From assembly GCA_030848545.1 (NCBI GenBank), contig JAVDCA010000020.1:1-64000 (forward strand): 64,000 nt of DNA. The letters run 5' to 3'. The position numbers and the translations under genes were made by a program. This DNA is from Astrobacterium formosum (lineage in GTDB: Bacteria; Pseudomonadota; Alphaproteobacteria; Rhizobiales; Xanthobacteraceae). Under the pieces are notes generated by a model. The model saw nothing but the letters and a program-made list of their open reading frames with translations, did no database searches and was not told the DNA's origin. This document shows positions 47,650 through 56,725 of this stretch, piece by piece (within the stretch, counting starts at the first letter, position 1; each line of letters begins with the position of its first letter).

Positions 47650-48693
47650 CTAGCCCAGCGTCACCGCCTCACCGCGTCTGGCGCTCTCCGCGATGGCGTC
47701 GAGCGTCGCGGCGATGTCGAGGCTCACCTTCCGCATGCGCTCGATTTCGGCCGTGTCCTTTTCGCGGACAATGCGGGCGAAGGTTTCGGCGGCGAAGCGA
47801 AAGCCGCTGCCTACCGGCGACGAGCGCACCTCTTCGAAGGGCACCGAATTGGCGATGCCACGGCGCAGCCGCATCTGGCTCGGCAGATAGCCGTACGGAT
47901 TGTCGCCCGCCGCCTCGGCGGTGTGGTTGAGGAATTCGGTCTCGATAGTGCCCTGGCTGCCGGCGACGACGGCGCGCCGGTGATTGGCGGTGTTCATCGC
48001 ACAGGACAATTGCGCATGCCGGCCGCCAGGGTAGTGAAGCGTCGCCGTGGTGACGATGTCGACGCCGGACTCCGTCCAGAGCGAGTTGGCCACGACCTTT
48101 TCGGGCGCCCCACCCATGACGAGGCGGATCAGGCTCATCGCATAGCTGCCGGCGTCGAGGAGCGCGCCGCCCCCCAATGCCTTCTGCATGCGGATATTGC
48201 CGTCGGGATTGAGCAGCGTGAATCCGAACGCGGTGACCACGCTCCTCACTTCGCCGACGACGCCGTCGGCGAGGAGGCGCAGCATGTCGCGGGTCTGCGG
48301 CTGGAAAACGTACGGGTAAGCTTCGAGCAGCAGCACCCCGTACCGGTGGGCGGCGGCGAACATGGCCTCGGCCTCGGCGCGGCCGAGCGCCAGGGGTTTT
48401 TCGCACAGCACGTGCTTCTTGGCCTCTGCCGCCCGTATGGCCCATTCGGCATGGAGGCTGTTGGGCAGCGGCACGTAGACGGCCTCGATTTCCGGATCCT
48501 CGAGCAGTGCCTCATAGCTGCCGTGAGGACGCGGAATCGCGAAGGTCGTGGCGAACTCGGCCGCCTTTGCGGCACTGCGGCTCGCGACCGCTACGATCCT
48601 GACTGCGGGCGAATCTTTCACGTCCCGCAAAAATTGCTTGGCGATATTGGCGCAACCCAGAATTCCGAGTGCGAGCGGTGCTGTGGCGGACAT
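47650..48693 (-). CDS. Gfo/Idh/MocA-family oxidoreductase
   Basis: The 347-residue NAD(P)-dependent dehydrogenase has a Rossmann start 'LGILGCANIA', a variant of GxGxxG seen in dihydrodiol dehydrogenase-like members. 'LCEKPLALG' contains the catalytic-region Lys, and 'LDAGSYAMSLIRLVMG' is in the second domain. It oxidises or reduces a sugar or cyclic polyol; the substrate is unknown. Confidence 0.88.
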   Translation of the reverse strand: MSATAPLALGILGCANIAKQFLRDVKDSPAVRIVAVASRSAAKAAEFATTFAIPRPHGSYEALLEDPEIEAVYVPLPNSLHAEWAIRAAEAKKHVLCEKPLALGRAEAEAMFAAAHRYGVLLLEAYPYVFQPQTRDMLRLLADGVVGEVRSVVTAFGFTLLNPDGNIRMQKALGGGALLDAGSYAMSLIRLVMGGAPEKVVANSLWTESGVDIVTTATLHYPGGRHAQLSCAMNTANHRRAVVAGSQGTIETEFLNHTAEAAGDNPYGYLPSQMRLRRGIANSVPFEEVRSSPVGSGFRFAAETFARIVREKDTAEIERMRKVSLDIAATLDAIAESARRGEAVTLG

Positions 48694-48778
48694 GCGCGTG
48701 CCTTTGTCCCGACTTCAAGGCCGGTACAATAGCAGACGCGCATGCCTCGGGTCGCGATCGGATCGCGGACGCCGGGAA

Positions 48779-49141
48779 TTACTTGCCCGCGGTCGCCGGA
48801 AACAGGTGCAGCGTACCGAAAGCGGCATAGCCCAGAAGCGTCGCCCCGCCGGCGCCGAGTCCGAAGATCAAGAGCACGAGCAGCCAGTCGATCGGGCCAC
48901 CGAGATCGGAAAAGCCCGAATGGGTGATGGCCTGCATGAACAGGACGGCGGCACAGCCGCCGGCGATGCCGATGAGTTCCGACCACACCAGCCGCCGGCT
49001 GGATATCTGCCGTTCCCGCACCAGCACGGCTATGAAAGCAAGCGTCACCAGCACCGCACCCGCCACCAGGAACCACAGCAGAAGGCCACCCAACATCTCC
49101 TGGAAAACGGAGATGAACACCGCAATATCTAGGTCCTTCAT
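48779..49141 (-). CDS. Small multi-span membrane protein (possibly DUF5368)
   Basis: The 120-residue protein has three hydrophobic helices (about 18-42, 52-70, 85-112). It follows the sulfide:quinone oxidoreductase gene by 13 nt and is probably co-transcribed, so it may help anchor or regulate sulfide oxidation at the membrane. The DUF assignment is from memory of its typical length and text and is uncertain. Confidence 0.6.
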   Translation of the reverse strand: MKDLDIAVFISVFQEMLGGLLLWFLVAGAVLVTLAFIAVLVRERQISSRRLVWSELIGIAGGCAAVLFMQAITHSGFSDLGGPIDWLLVLLIFGLGAGGATLLGYAAFGTLHLFPATAGK

Positions 49142-49154
49142 GACTGTTGCTCCC

Positions 49155-50483
49155 TCAGGCGTGTCCGCGCAGCATGGAATAGTAGGTCGCCTTGAGGGCG
49201 ACCTCCTTCATCACCCAGGTGATCCACAGTTCCTCCAGCGGCGCGATGACGCCGGGAAACGACGGCAGCAGGTTGTCGTCGTAATCGAACTCCACCAGCA
49301 TGGCGCGGCCGAGCCGCGTGATCAGCGGACATGACGTGTAGCCGTTGTAAGCCATCGTGGATGGCTTGCCGCTGATCGTGCCGGCAAGGTGGTCGATCGC
49401 GATCGGCACCTGCCACTTCACGCTCGCCGCCGTCTTGCCTTTGGGTACGCCGGCGACATCGCCGACACCGAAGACGTTGGCGAAGCGGCGGTGACGCAGG
49501 GTCGAGCGGTCCACCTCCATCCAGCCGTCTGCCGCGAAGGGACCCGACTGCCAGGCGAGTTCGCTTCTGCGCACCGCTTCCGGTGCCCGCATGGGCGGGA
49601 TGACGTTGACGAAGTCGTAGCGGATCTCCTCGCTGCCCGAAGGCGTCTTGAAGGTGGCGACGCGTCGGCCCGGATCGATCGCCGTCATGACGTGCTCGTA
49701 ACGCACCTTGACGCCCCGCTCCTGGTACAGCATGCGCACCTTCTCGGAGACGATCGGCACGCTGAACAAGCCTTTGGTGGGGGCGGCATAGATCACCTCC
49801 GCCCTGCCGCGGTTGCCGCGGCGGCGCAGATAGTCGTCGGTGATGAACGTGTATTTGAGTGGCGCGCCGGCGCACTTCATCTCGGTCGCGGGCCGGCCGA
49901 ACAGGCCGATACCGCCCTTGTCGGCGAAACGCGACATTTCCTGCCAGGTGGCCGCGGCGGCCTTCGGGCCGGCGAAGACGCTGCCGATGCCGTCCCGACC
50001 GATCAAACGCATGTCCATGCCGGCGATGGCGCCGTAATCGAGGCGCAGTCCGGTGGCGACGATCAGGAAGTCGTAGGGCAGCGACCGACCCGTATTGGTC
50101 ACCACCTTGTTGCCGGCGGGGTCGAACTCTTCGACGCGCTCCTCGACGAGGGTAACGCCGGCCGGCACCAGGTCCCGGTTGGCGGCGACCGTGTAGCTCT
50201 CTGGCTTGAGCCCCGCCGCCACGAGAGTGAAGCCGGGTTGATAGTAGTGCTCCTTGCGGGCGTCGACGAGCGTGATCGAGGCGCCGTCGAGGACCTGCAC
50301 CAGGCGGGCGGCGGCGGAAATCCCCGCCGCGCCGGCTCCAGCGATGACGATGCGGGCCGAAGTACGCAGTCGCTCCGCACTTGCCTTCCGTGAGGAAAGC
50401 GCGGCGACCGCCGCCCCTGCCGCACCGAACTTCAGAACCGTCCGACGATCGACGGCCGATGTGAACCGGGATCCGGTCACCAT
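49155..50483 (-). CDS. sqr: Sulfide:quinone oxidoreductase-like flavoprotein
   Basis: The 442-residue flavoprotein has a Tat signal ('DRRTVLKFGAAGAA'), an FAD-binding 'IVIAGAGAAGISAAARL', and two conserved cysteines (C204 in 'EMKCAGAP', C385 in 'GYTSCPLI') as in sulfide:quinone oxidoreductases. I do not see the third, N-terminal Cys of some types. It oxidises sulfide to sulfur or polysulfide and passes electrons to quinone. GGAGGGG precedes ATG 50483, which overrules the longer frame to 50744. Its promoter contains an SqrR/BigR-type operator. Confidence 0.85.
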   Translation of the reverse strand: MVTGSRFTSAVDRRTVLKFGAAGAAVAALSSRKASAERLRTSARIVIAGAGAAGISAAARLVQVLDGASITLVDARKEHYYQPGFTLVAAGLKPESYTVAANRDLVPAGVTLVEERVEEFDPAGNKVVTNTGRSLPYDFLIVATGLRLDYGAIAGMDMRLIGRDGIGSVFAGPKAAAATWQEMSRFADKGGIGLFGRPATEMKCAGAPLKYTFITDDYLRRRGNRGRAEVIYAAPTKGLFSVPIVSEKVRMLYQERGVKVRYEHVMTAIDPGRRVATFKTPSGSEEIRYDFVNVIPPMRAPEAVRRSELAWQSGPFAADGWMEVDRSTLRHRRFANVFGVGDVAGVPKGKTAASVKWQVPIAIDHLAGTISGKPSTMAYNGYTSCPLITRLGRAMLVEFDYDDNLLPSFPGVIAPLEELWITWVMKEVALKATYYSMLRGHA

Positions 50484-50526
50484 GACGCCCCTCCGTTTCT
50501 GTTCGAAGCCTGCTTGTTGGCCGGTT

Positions 50527-50560
50527 ATTATATTCAAAAAGTCGAATGTGTAAATTACAC
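50527..50560 (-). promoter_or_regulatory. sqr promoter with SqrR/BigR-type operator
   Basis: On the minus strand, a -35 TTTACA (50549-50554), a 16-nt spacer and a perfect -10 TATAAT (50527-50532) place transcription about 37 nt before the sqr ATG. Inside the spacer lies ATTC-N8-GAAT (50532-50547), the motif described for the persulfide-responsive repressor SqrR. A second palindrome, GTGTAA-A-TTACAC (50548-50560), overlaps the -35 box. Repressor occupancy would block RNA polymerase. Confidence 0.75.
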
Positions 50561-50908
50561 CCCAAGGGGTGTCGATCGGAACTGCGATGCTCGGGGGCGT
50601 GGTTCGAGATCGTGCGCCTCCAGCCGTCGCGACGCAAGCGTATCGGCGGTGAGGCCGTATGGTCTGGCGCGGTATCCCATCTCTCCGGCATGCGTTGTCA
50701 GTCGCAAGCAATTCCCTTTCGGCAAGCCGGCGTAGAGCCGTCATGCAGTTTTCTTCGGCATCCTGGAAAACGTCCGACGCAGGGTCAGCGCCTCGGACGG
50801 TGCATGATAGAGATGAGTCAATGCGACTGCCGTTTGGCGGAGAAAAGACCGACTATATGCTGCGGCTGAGTCGCAGGCTGTGGCGCGAACCCTTCCCAAG
50901 AGGCAACC
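50561..50908. other. Gene-free spacer
   Basis: About 350 bases between the sqr promoter and the plus-strand amidohydrolase. It must contain the latter's promoter. No credible gene is present. Confidence 0.5.
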
Positions 50909-52681
50909 ATGTGCATCGCATGCGCGATGGGTAACGCGATCTTCGGCGGGTTCGAGGTCTCTCGGCGAACGCTGATGCGCGGCGCCGGAGCCGCGGCGTT
51001 CACGGCCGGTATTTCGCCGGGCGATTTCCTTTGCTCCGACGCCGGGGCGCAGACCTTCGGCGACGTCCTCTATACGGGCGGCCCCATCATCACGCTGGAC
51101 GATCGCCGTCCCGTCGCCGAGGCGGTTTTGGTCCATGGCGGCCGTATAGCCGCCGTCGGCACGCGCGCCGAGGTGGAGGCGCAGAAGCAGCGCCCCGCCA
51201 GGATCGTCGATCTCAAAGGACGCACACTGGTGCCCGGCTTCGTCGATCCGCACGGCCACATGGTCATGGTCGGCCTGCAGGCGCTCGCCGCCGACCTGCT
51301 GCCGCCGCCGGACGGAAAGGGCAAGGACATTGCCGCCATCCAGCGGCTTTTGAAGGCTTGGATCCGCAAGAACACCGGCGTCATCGCCAAGTACAAGCTC
51401 GCCCTCGGCTTCGGCTACGACGACTCCCAGCTCAAGGAGCAGCGTCATCCCACCCGCGACGATCTCGATGCCGTGTCCAAGGACATCCCGATCATCATCG
51501 TCCATCAGTCGGGCCACATCGGCGTCGTCAACAGCAAAGCGCTCGAAGCCGCGAACATCTCCGCGGCGACGCAGGATCCCGAAGGCGGCGTGTTCCGACG
51601 CCGTGACGGCAATTCCGAGCCGAACGGAGTATGCGAGGAATATGCCTTCTTCCACGTCCTCGGCGCCCTGGCTGCGCGGTTCGACGAGGCCGCATTCCTG
51701 GCGATGATCAAGGCCGGCGCCCGTTTCTACACCCGCTTCGGATACACCACCGCCCAGGAGGGCCGCGCCACCAAGGCCAGCGCCGCCATGCTCGAGAAGG
51801 CAGCCGCCGCCAACATGCTGCCCATCGACGTCGTGTCCTATCCGGACATTCTCGACGCAGTCGAATTCATCAAGCCGTCGCCGCAATACAAGAACCGCTA
51901 CCGCGTCGGCGGCGCCAAGCTGACCATCGACGGCACGCCGCAGGGCAAGACCGCGTGGCTCACCAAGCCCTATTTCGTGCCGCCGCCCGGCAGCGACGCC
52001 GACTATCGGGGCTATCCCGCCGTCACGGCGGAGCGGATCACGGCCGCCGTCGATCTCGCCTTCGCCAACGGCTGGCAGATCCTCACCCATGCCAACGGCG
52101 ACGCCGCCATCGATGCGCTCCTGGCCGCCATCCGCCAAGCGACCGAGAAGCACGGCAAACGCGATCGTCGCGCCGTCATGGTGCACGGCCAGACCTGCCG
52201 CGAGGACCAGCTCGATATCGTCAAGGAACTCGACGTCTTTCCGTCCTTCTTCCCGATGCACACCTTCTATTGGGGCGACTGGCACCGCGCCTCGGTGCTG
52301 GGGCCGGAGCGCGCCGAAAACATCTCCCCGTGCGGCTCGGCGCTGCGGCGCGGCTTGAAATTCACCTCGCACCACGACGCCCCGGTCGCCAATCCGGATT
52401 CCATGCGGGTCCTGTCGGCGACGGTGACACGCACGACGCGAAGCGGCTACGTGCTCGGTCCCGACCAGCGCGTGAATGTCGACGCCGCCCTCAAGGCCAT
52501 GAGCCTGTGGTCGGCCTACCAGCACTTCGAAGAGGCCGACAAGGGCTCGGTCGAGGTCGGCAAGCTCGCCGATTTCGCGATCCTGTCCGACAATCCGCTC
52601 ACCATCGCGCCGGAAAAACTCGCCGCCATCAAGGTCGTGGAGACCGTCAAGGAAGGCACGACGGTCTACAAGCGTGCGTAG
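50909..52681 (+). CDS. Exported YtcJ-like amidohydrolase
   Basis: The 590-residue protein has a Tat-type leader ('VSRRTLMRGAGAAAFTAG'), then an Amidohydro_3/YtcJ fold. It has HxH in 'GFVDPHGHM', a metal/lysine region 'GGAKLTIDGTPQGKTAWL', His in 'THANGDAAID' and 'MVHGQT', and Asp in 'FTSHHDAP'. YtcJ-type enzymes hydrolyse N-acyl or amide bonds, but few substrates are known. Export of this family is less common. A weak terminator follows at 52726. Confidence 0.88.
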   Translation: MCIACAMGNAIFGGFEVSRRTLMRGAGAAAFTAGISPGDFLCSDAGAQTFGDVLYTGGPIITLDDRRPVAEAVLVHGGRIAAVGTRAEVEAQKQRPARIVDLKGRTLVPGFVDPHGHMVMVGLQALAADLLPPPDGKGKDIAAIQRLLKAWIRKNTGVIAKYKLALGFGYDDSQLKEQRHPTRDDLDAVSKDIPIIIVHQSGHIGVVNSKALEAANISAATQDPEGGVFRRRDGNSEPNGVCEEYAFFHVLGALAARFDEAAFLAMIKAGARFYTRFGYTTAQEGRATKASAAMLEKAAAANMLPIDVVSYPDILDAVEFIKPSPQYKNRYRVGGAKLTIDGTPQGKTAWLTKPYFVPPPGSDADYRGYPAVTAERITAAVDLAFANGWQILTHANGDAAIDALLAAIRQATEKHGKRDRRAVMVHGQTCREDQLDIVKELDVFPSFFPMHTFYWGDWHRASVLGPERAENISPCGSALRRGLKFTSHHDAPVANPDSMRVLSATVTRTTRSGYVLGPDQRVNVDAALKAMSLWSAYQHFEEADKGSVEVGKLADFAILSDNPLTIAPEKLAAIKVVETVKEGTTVYKRA

Positions 52682-52725
52682 CGTTTCTGCGGGTGAGGCT
52701 CGGCCCGGCGTGCATTGAATTGAGC

Positions 52726-52747
52726 ATCGCTTGATGCGATTCTTTTT
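52726..52747 (+). terminator. Weak intrinsic terminator
   Basis: Stem ATCGC (52726-52730), loop TTGAT, stem GCGAT (52736-52740), then TCTTTTT. It lies 45 nt after the amidohydrolase stop and just before vapB. The stem is short, but the T-run is convincing. Confidence 0.45.
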
Positions 52748-52763
52748 GCCTTCCAGAGGCCCC

Positions 52764-52961
52764 ATGCGCACCACCCTCTCCCTCGACGACGAACTCGTGG
52801 CCAAGGCGCAGGCCTTGACCGGACGAACGGAAAAGTCCGCCCTTGTCCGCGAGGCGTTGGTTGCGCTGATCGAGCGCGAGAGTGCACGTCGGCTGGCCCG
52901 GCTCGGCGGAACCGAACAGCGTCTGCAAGTACCGCCACGGCAGCGGCCGGCGACGCGATGA
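52764..52961 (+). CDS. vapB: VapB-type antitoxin
   Basis: The 65-residue protein 'MRTTLSLDDELVAKAQALTG...' has the ribbon-helix-helix N-terminus of type II VapB antitoxins (MazE/Arc-like, 'TTLSLDDELVAKA'). Its partner toxin gene overlaps by ATGA but is destroyed. The 52764 start avoids the terminator in front. The antitoxin frame is intact, perhaps retained for anti-addiction or regulation. Confidence 0.8.
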   Translation: MRTTLSLDDELVAKAQALTGRTEKSALVREALVALIERESARRLARLGGTEQRLQVPPRQRPATR

Positions 52962-53136
52962 GCGTTCTCGTCTACACCTCGATGTGGATCTGCTCGATAC
53001 CGGCGAGGTCTGGACGCATCTCCTGGCCGCGCTTCGACTTGCACCCGGCACGATGCTGTGGACGCGGGACCGACGCCTGGACACCATCGCGGCGGAATTG
53101 TCGCTCGCGGCCGACGAGCGCACGCTGCGAGGGTGA
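52958..53136 (+). pseudogene. vapC: Collapsed VapC toxin gene
   Basis: The N-terminus reads 'MSVLVYTSMWI', clearly PIN-type 'LVDTSVWI' with the first catalytic Asp replaced by Tyr. Within about 15 codons the frame shifts. The +1 frame then reads 'GEVWTHLLAALRLAPGTMLWTRDRRLDTIAAELSLA', the C-terminal part of VapC. The middle of the protein, including the remaining acidic residues, is missing. Both the substitution and the deletion would abolish RNase activity. Confidence 0.8.
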
Positions 53137-53173
53137 CGATCGCGTCGACTGACTTCGAGGCCTGTCGCGACGC

Positions 53174-53647
53174 CTACCGCGGCAGCGCCGTCTCGGGGAT
53201 CGCGCGGCGCACCACCTCGCGCATGGCGAAGCTCGAATGGATGCGGGCGACGCCCGGCATGCGCGAGAGATGCTGCTTGTGGATGCGCTCGAAGTCGGCG
53301 ATGTCGCGGGCGACCACCTGCAGGTGATAGTCGTCCGTCCCCGACATGAGATGGCAGGTGATCACGTCCGGGCAGCGCGCCACCGCCGCCTCGAAGGCGG
53401 CGAGAAAGTCCTCGCTCTGCTTCTCCAGCGTGATGGTCACCATGACGGTGGTGACGAGGCCGAGCATCGGCAAATCGAGATCGGCCCGGTAGCCGCGGAT
53501 GATGCCGGCCTCCTCGAGCTGATGGATGCGACGCGCGCAGGCGGTCGGCGACAACCCGATTTTTCCGGCCAGTTCGACCTGGCTGGCGCGGGCGTCAGCG
53601 ACGAGCTCGGTCAGGATGCGGAAATCCCTACGATCCAGGCCGTTCAC
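53174..53647 (-). CDS. Lrp/AsnC-family regulator
   Basis: The 157-residue protein has an N-terminal helix-turn-helix ('DRRDFRILTELVADARASQVELAGKIGLSPTACARRI') and a C-terminal RAM/effector domain ('DVITCHLMSGTDDYHLQVVARDIADF'). It is divergent from ald. Lrp-like proteins next to ald (for example AldR, BkdR types) activate or repress it in response to alanine. The 149-nt intergenic region should hold its sites. Confidence 0.92.
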   Translation of the reverse strand: MNGLDRRDFRILTELVADARASQVELAGKIGLSPTACARRIHQLEEAGIIRGYRADLDLPMLGLVTTVMVTITLEKQSEDFLAAFEAAVARCPDVITCHLMSGTDDYHLQVVARDIADFERIHKQHLSRMPGVARIHSSFAMREVVRRAIPETALPR

Positions 53648-53796
53648 GCAGAATTCCCCTGTTCAAAGTCGCGCGCTCGCTGAATTCAAGCAAGAAACAT
53701 TCCCAGGAAGCCGTTCTTTGCAGGAAACCGCCGGCCTCCCCACATTAGAGTCCGTGCATCGGAATTGAGCCGGGGATCCTTCACCAGGAGCGGACC

Positions 53797-54912
53797 ATGC
53801 GCATCGGCACACCCAGAGAAATCAAGGTCGAGGAGTATCGCGTCGGACTCACCCCGGCGTCGGTACGCGAATACGTGGCGCACGGCCACGAGGTCCTGGT
53901 CGAGCGCGACGCAGGGCTCGGCATCGGCGCCGACGATGACGCCTATGGGACGGCCGGCGCAGTCGTCGTCGACACCGCCGAGGAGGTATTCGCGGCCGCC
54001 GACATGATCGTGAAAGTCAAGGAACCGCAGCCGGACGAGTGGCGACGCCTGCGCGACGGCCAGATCCTGTTCACCTATCTGCACCTCGCTCCCGATCCGG
54101 AACAGACCAAGGGGCTGTTGGCATCGCGCTGCACGGCCATCGCGTATGAGACGGTCACCGATCCGCACGGCGGCCTGCCCCTGCTGGCCCCCATGAGCGA
54201 AGTGGCCGGACGGCTCGCCATCGAGGCGGCGGGGACGGCGCTGCGCAGGCCCACGGGCGGCATGGGCAAGCTCATCGGCGGCGTGCCCGGCGTGTCGCCG
54301 GCCAAGATCGTCGTCATCGGCGGCGGCGTGGTGGGCACCAACGCGGCCCGCATGGCGGCGGGGCTCGGCGGCGAGGTCGTCATCCTCGACCGCTCGCTGC
54401 CGCGCCTGCGCGTCCTCGACGACCTGTTCGGCGGCCGCGCACGCACCCGCTTTGCCACCCTGGACGCCATCGACGAGGAGATTTCCAAGGCCGACGTGGT
54501 CGTCGGGGCCGTGCTGGTGCCGGGCGCACGGGCGCCAAAGCTCGTGACGCGGGCGCATCTCGCCCACATGAAGCGTGGCGCCGTCCTGGTCGACGTCGCC
54601 ATCGACCAGGGCGGCTGCTTCGAGACCTCGCGGCCCACCACCCACCGTGAGCCGACCTATGTGGTCGACGGTATCATCCATTACTGCGTCGCCAACATGC
54701 CCGGGGCGGTGCCGATCACGTCGAGCCACGCCCTCAACAACGCCACCCTGCCCTTCGGCCTGGCGCTGGCCGACAAGGGCCTCAAGGCGCTGATCGACGA
54801 TCCGCACCTGCGCGCCGGCCTCAACGTCCATCGCGGCAGGATCACCAACCGTGCCGTCGCCGAGAGCCTCGACATGGCGGCGGCCACGCCGGAGGATGTA
54901 CTGGCGGCGTGA
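53797..54912 (+). CDS. ald: Alanine dehydrogenase
   Basis: The 371-residue enzyme begins '[20 protein letters not shown]', has the NAD-binding '[16 protein letters not shown]', the catalytic region with His in 'YLHLAPD', and the C-terminal '[20 protein letters not shown]'. It converts alanine plus NAD to pyruvate, ammonia and NADH. The length is typical. CAGGAG precedes the ATG. Confidence 0.96.
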   Translation: MRIGTPREIKVEEYRVGLTPASVREYVAHGHEVLVERDAGLGIGADDDAYGTAGAVVVDTAEEVFAAADMIVKVKEPQPDEWRRLRDGQILFTYLHLAPDPEQTKGLLASRCTAIAYETVTDPHGGLPLLAPMSEVAGRLAIEAAGTALRRPTGGMGKLIGGVPGVSPAKIVVIGGGVVGTNAARMAAGLGGEVVILDRSLPRLRVLDDLFGGRARTRFATLDAIDEEISKADVVVGAVLVPGARAPKLVTRAHLAHMKRGAVLVDVAIDQGGCFETSRPTTHREPTYVVDGIIHYCVANMPGAVPITSSHALNNATLPFGLALADKGLKALIDDPHLRAGLNVHRGRITNRAVAESLDMAAATPEDVLAA

Positions 54913-55124
54913 CGGATGGCGACCCGTAGCCTGGGCAAGGTGAGCCGGCACCATTCCCATGGGTTGAAGGCGAAGGTCGCCACGTCACGGTCGCGAATGG
55001 CGGGCACGCGTCGCCTACCGTGCCGGCGCCGGGAGCCGGGCCGCAAGCAAAGAAATATTAGTCGAGATGCTGTTTCATCGGTGGTGCGCGGTCATACGAT
55101 CCGCGTCAACCGGATGATGGACCG

Positions 55125-55733
55125 ATGACACCGCATGCCTCGTTGCTCGCCGCAATCGCCGCCCTCGTCGTCGCTGTCACGCCCGCCGCCGCGACGGCGA
55201 GCCAGCAGACCATCGTGTTCACCCGCCATGCCGAAAAGCCCGCTGCCGGGCTCGGAATGATCGACTGCCAGGGCCTCAACCGGGCGCTGGCGCTGCCCGC
55301 CGTGCTCGCAGCCAAATACGGCCGGCCCGATTTCATCTTCGCGCCCGATCCGCGCCAGCGAATCCGCGACAAGGGCCAGGAGTATAACTATGTCCGGCCG
55401 CTGGCGACGATCGTGCCGACCGCAGCCCGGTTCGAGCGGTCGATCACCACATCCTTCGGCCTCCAGGAGATCGCCGGCCTGCGGCGGGAACTGATGAAGC
55501 CGCGCTATCGTGATGCCCTGGTCTACGTGGCCTGGGAGCACAACCTGCTGGTGAAGCTGGTGCGACGGCTCGTCAAGGACGCCGGCGGCGACGTCACCGT
55601 GGTGCCGGATTGGGCGGGCAGCGATTTTGACGGTCTTTATGTGCTACGCATCACCCGAGACGGCGGCCAAACCTCGGTCGCCTTCGCACGCGATACGCAG
55701 GGGCTCGACGGCCGGCCGGCCAGCTGCCCATAG
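55125..55733 (+). CDS. Exported histidine-phosphatase-family protein
   Basis: The 202-residue protein has a signal peptide (about 1-25) and the catalytic 'FTRHAEKP' (RHG-type) motif. A second His lies in 'WEHNLL'. Members are phosphoglycerate-mutase-like phosphatases. In small exported members the RHG loop may act on phosphate esters in the periplasm. The substrate is unknown. Confidence 0.75.
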   Translation: MTPHASLLAAIAALVVAVTPAAATASQQTIVFTRHAEKPAAGLGMIDCQGLNRALALPAVLAAKYGRPDFIFAPDPRQRIRDKGQEYNYVRPLATIVPTAARFERSITTSFGLQEIAGLRRELMKPRYRDALVYVAWEHNLLVKLVRRLVKDAGGDVTVVPDWAGSDFDGLYVLRITRDGGQTSVAFARDTQGLDGRPASCP

Positions 55734-55756
55734 CCGGCCGCGGACCGCCTCGCCCC

Positions 55757-56617
55757 TCAAGGCTCGTCGACCAGACGGAACACGGTGACCTTGTGCTTGC
55801 CGCCGGCCTCCTTCTCGGCCTTGGTGGCGCGCACGATGCCGTAGATGACGCCACGCTCCGAACGGTCCCAGGCGATGCCCTGGCCACGGATGTTCATGGG
55901 CAGCGTCTCGACCAGTTCGACGACCGAACCCATCTTGGGCAGCCGCACCTTGTAGAGCTCGGCCGGGTCGTGGCCGCTGAGATAGAGAAAACCGTCAGGC
56001 CCCCACGAGCCGCCGGAATTGCTCATCTTCTCGAACTTGTCGAGCAGGACCTTGGGTAGCACCCACGAGGCCACGTATTTGAAATCGGCGGAGAACTTGA
56101 TCATCTGGGTCGCCGCCTTGTGACCGTACGGCGTCTTGTTCGGCCCGTAAGGCACGTCGTAGTTCGCAAAGGTCGCCCACCAGTGACCGTCGTAGAAGTC
56201 GAGCCAGGTTAACGAGCCCCAGTTGATGCCGAACGAATGATTGCCGACGGGTTGCAGCGTATCGGCATCGAAGATCTCGACCGACGAGGTCATCGGCCAG
56301 TCGGGATAATTCGAGTGGGCGCAATAGATCTTGCCGTCGCGCACATAGGCGCCGTCGAGATGCAGGATCGGGCCCTCCTTCGCACCCTGCCACTTGGCGA
56401 CGAAGCGACCCGTCTTCTTCTCGTATTTGGCGATCACCTGATTGTCGACGGCATAGAAGAAGCGATCGTCGACGCCGACGCCCTGGTTGGCCTCCGGCAC
56501 CGTGAATTCACCGATCTGCTGCAGCGTCGAGGCCGCCAGGACGGAGTCCGTGGCAGCGACAAATCCCGATACGGCGCATGACAACGCGGCGACGGCCGCT
56601 ATCCACAACCTGTTCAT
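55757..56617 (-). CDS. Exported beta-propeller-like protein of unknown function
   Basis: The 286-residue protein has a signal peptide (about 1-28). Its regularly spaced aromatic and Asp/Gly repeats ('DDRFFYAVDNQVIAKY', 'HSNYPDWPMTSSVEIFDADTL', 'GSWGPDGFLYLSGHDPAELY') suggest a six- or seven-bladed propeller. I do not recognise a family. ATG 56617 is preferred to a TTG at 56629. It is convergent with the phosphatase gene. Confidence 0.7.
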   Translation of the reverse strand: MNRLWIAAVAALSCAVSGFVAATDSVLAASTLQQIGEFTVPEANQGVGVDDRFFYAVDNQVIAKYEKKTGRFVAKWQGAKEGPILHLDGAYVRDGKIYCAHSNYPDWPMTSSVEIFDADTLQPVGNHSFGINWGSLTWLDFYDGHWWATFANYDVPYGPNKTPYGHKAATQMIKFSADFKYVASWVLPKVLLDKFEKMSNSGGSWGPDGFLYLSGHDPAELYKVRLPKMGSVVELVETLPMNIRGQGIAWDRSERGVIYGIVRATKAEKEAGGKHKVTVFRLVDEP

Positions 56618-56725
56618 GTTCGTTCCCAAAATGAGTCCGTGTGGCGGCGGAGTCTATGCCCTCGTCGCCACGACACGATCATAAGGTCTACGCATGAACC
56701 GCAGGCGACAGGCGCCGCATCCCTG

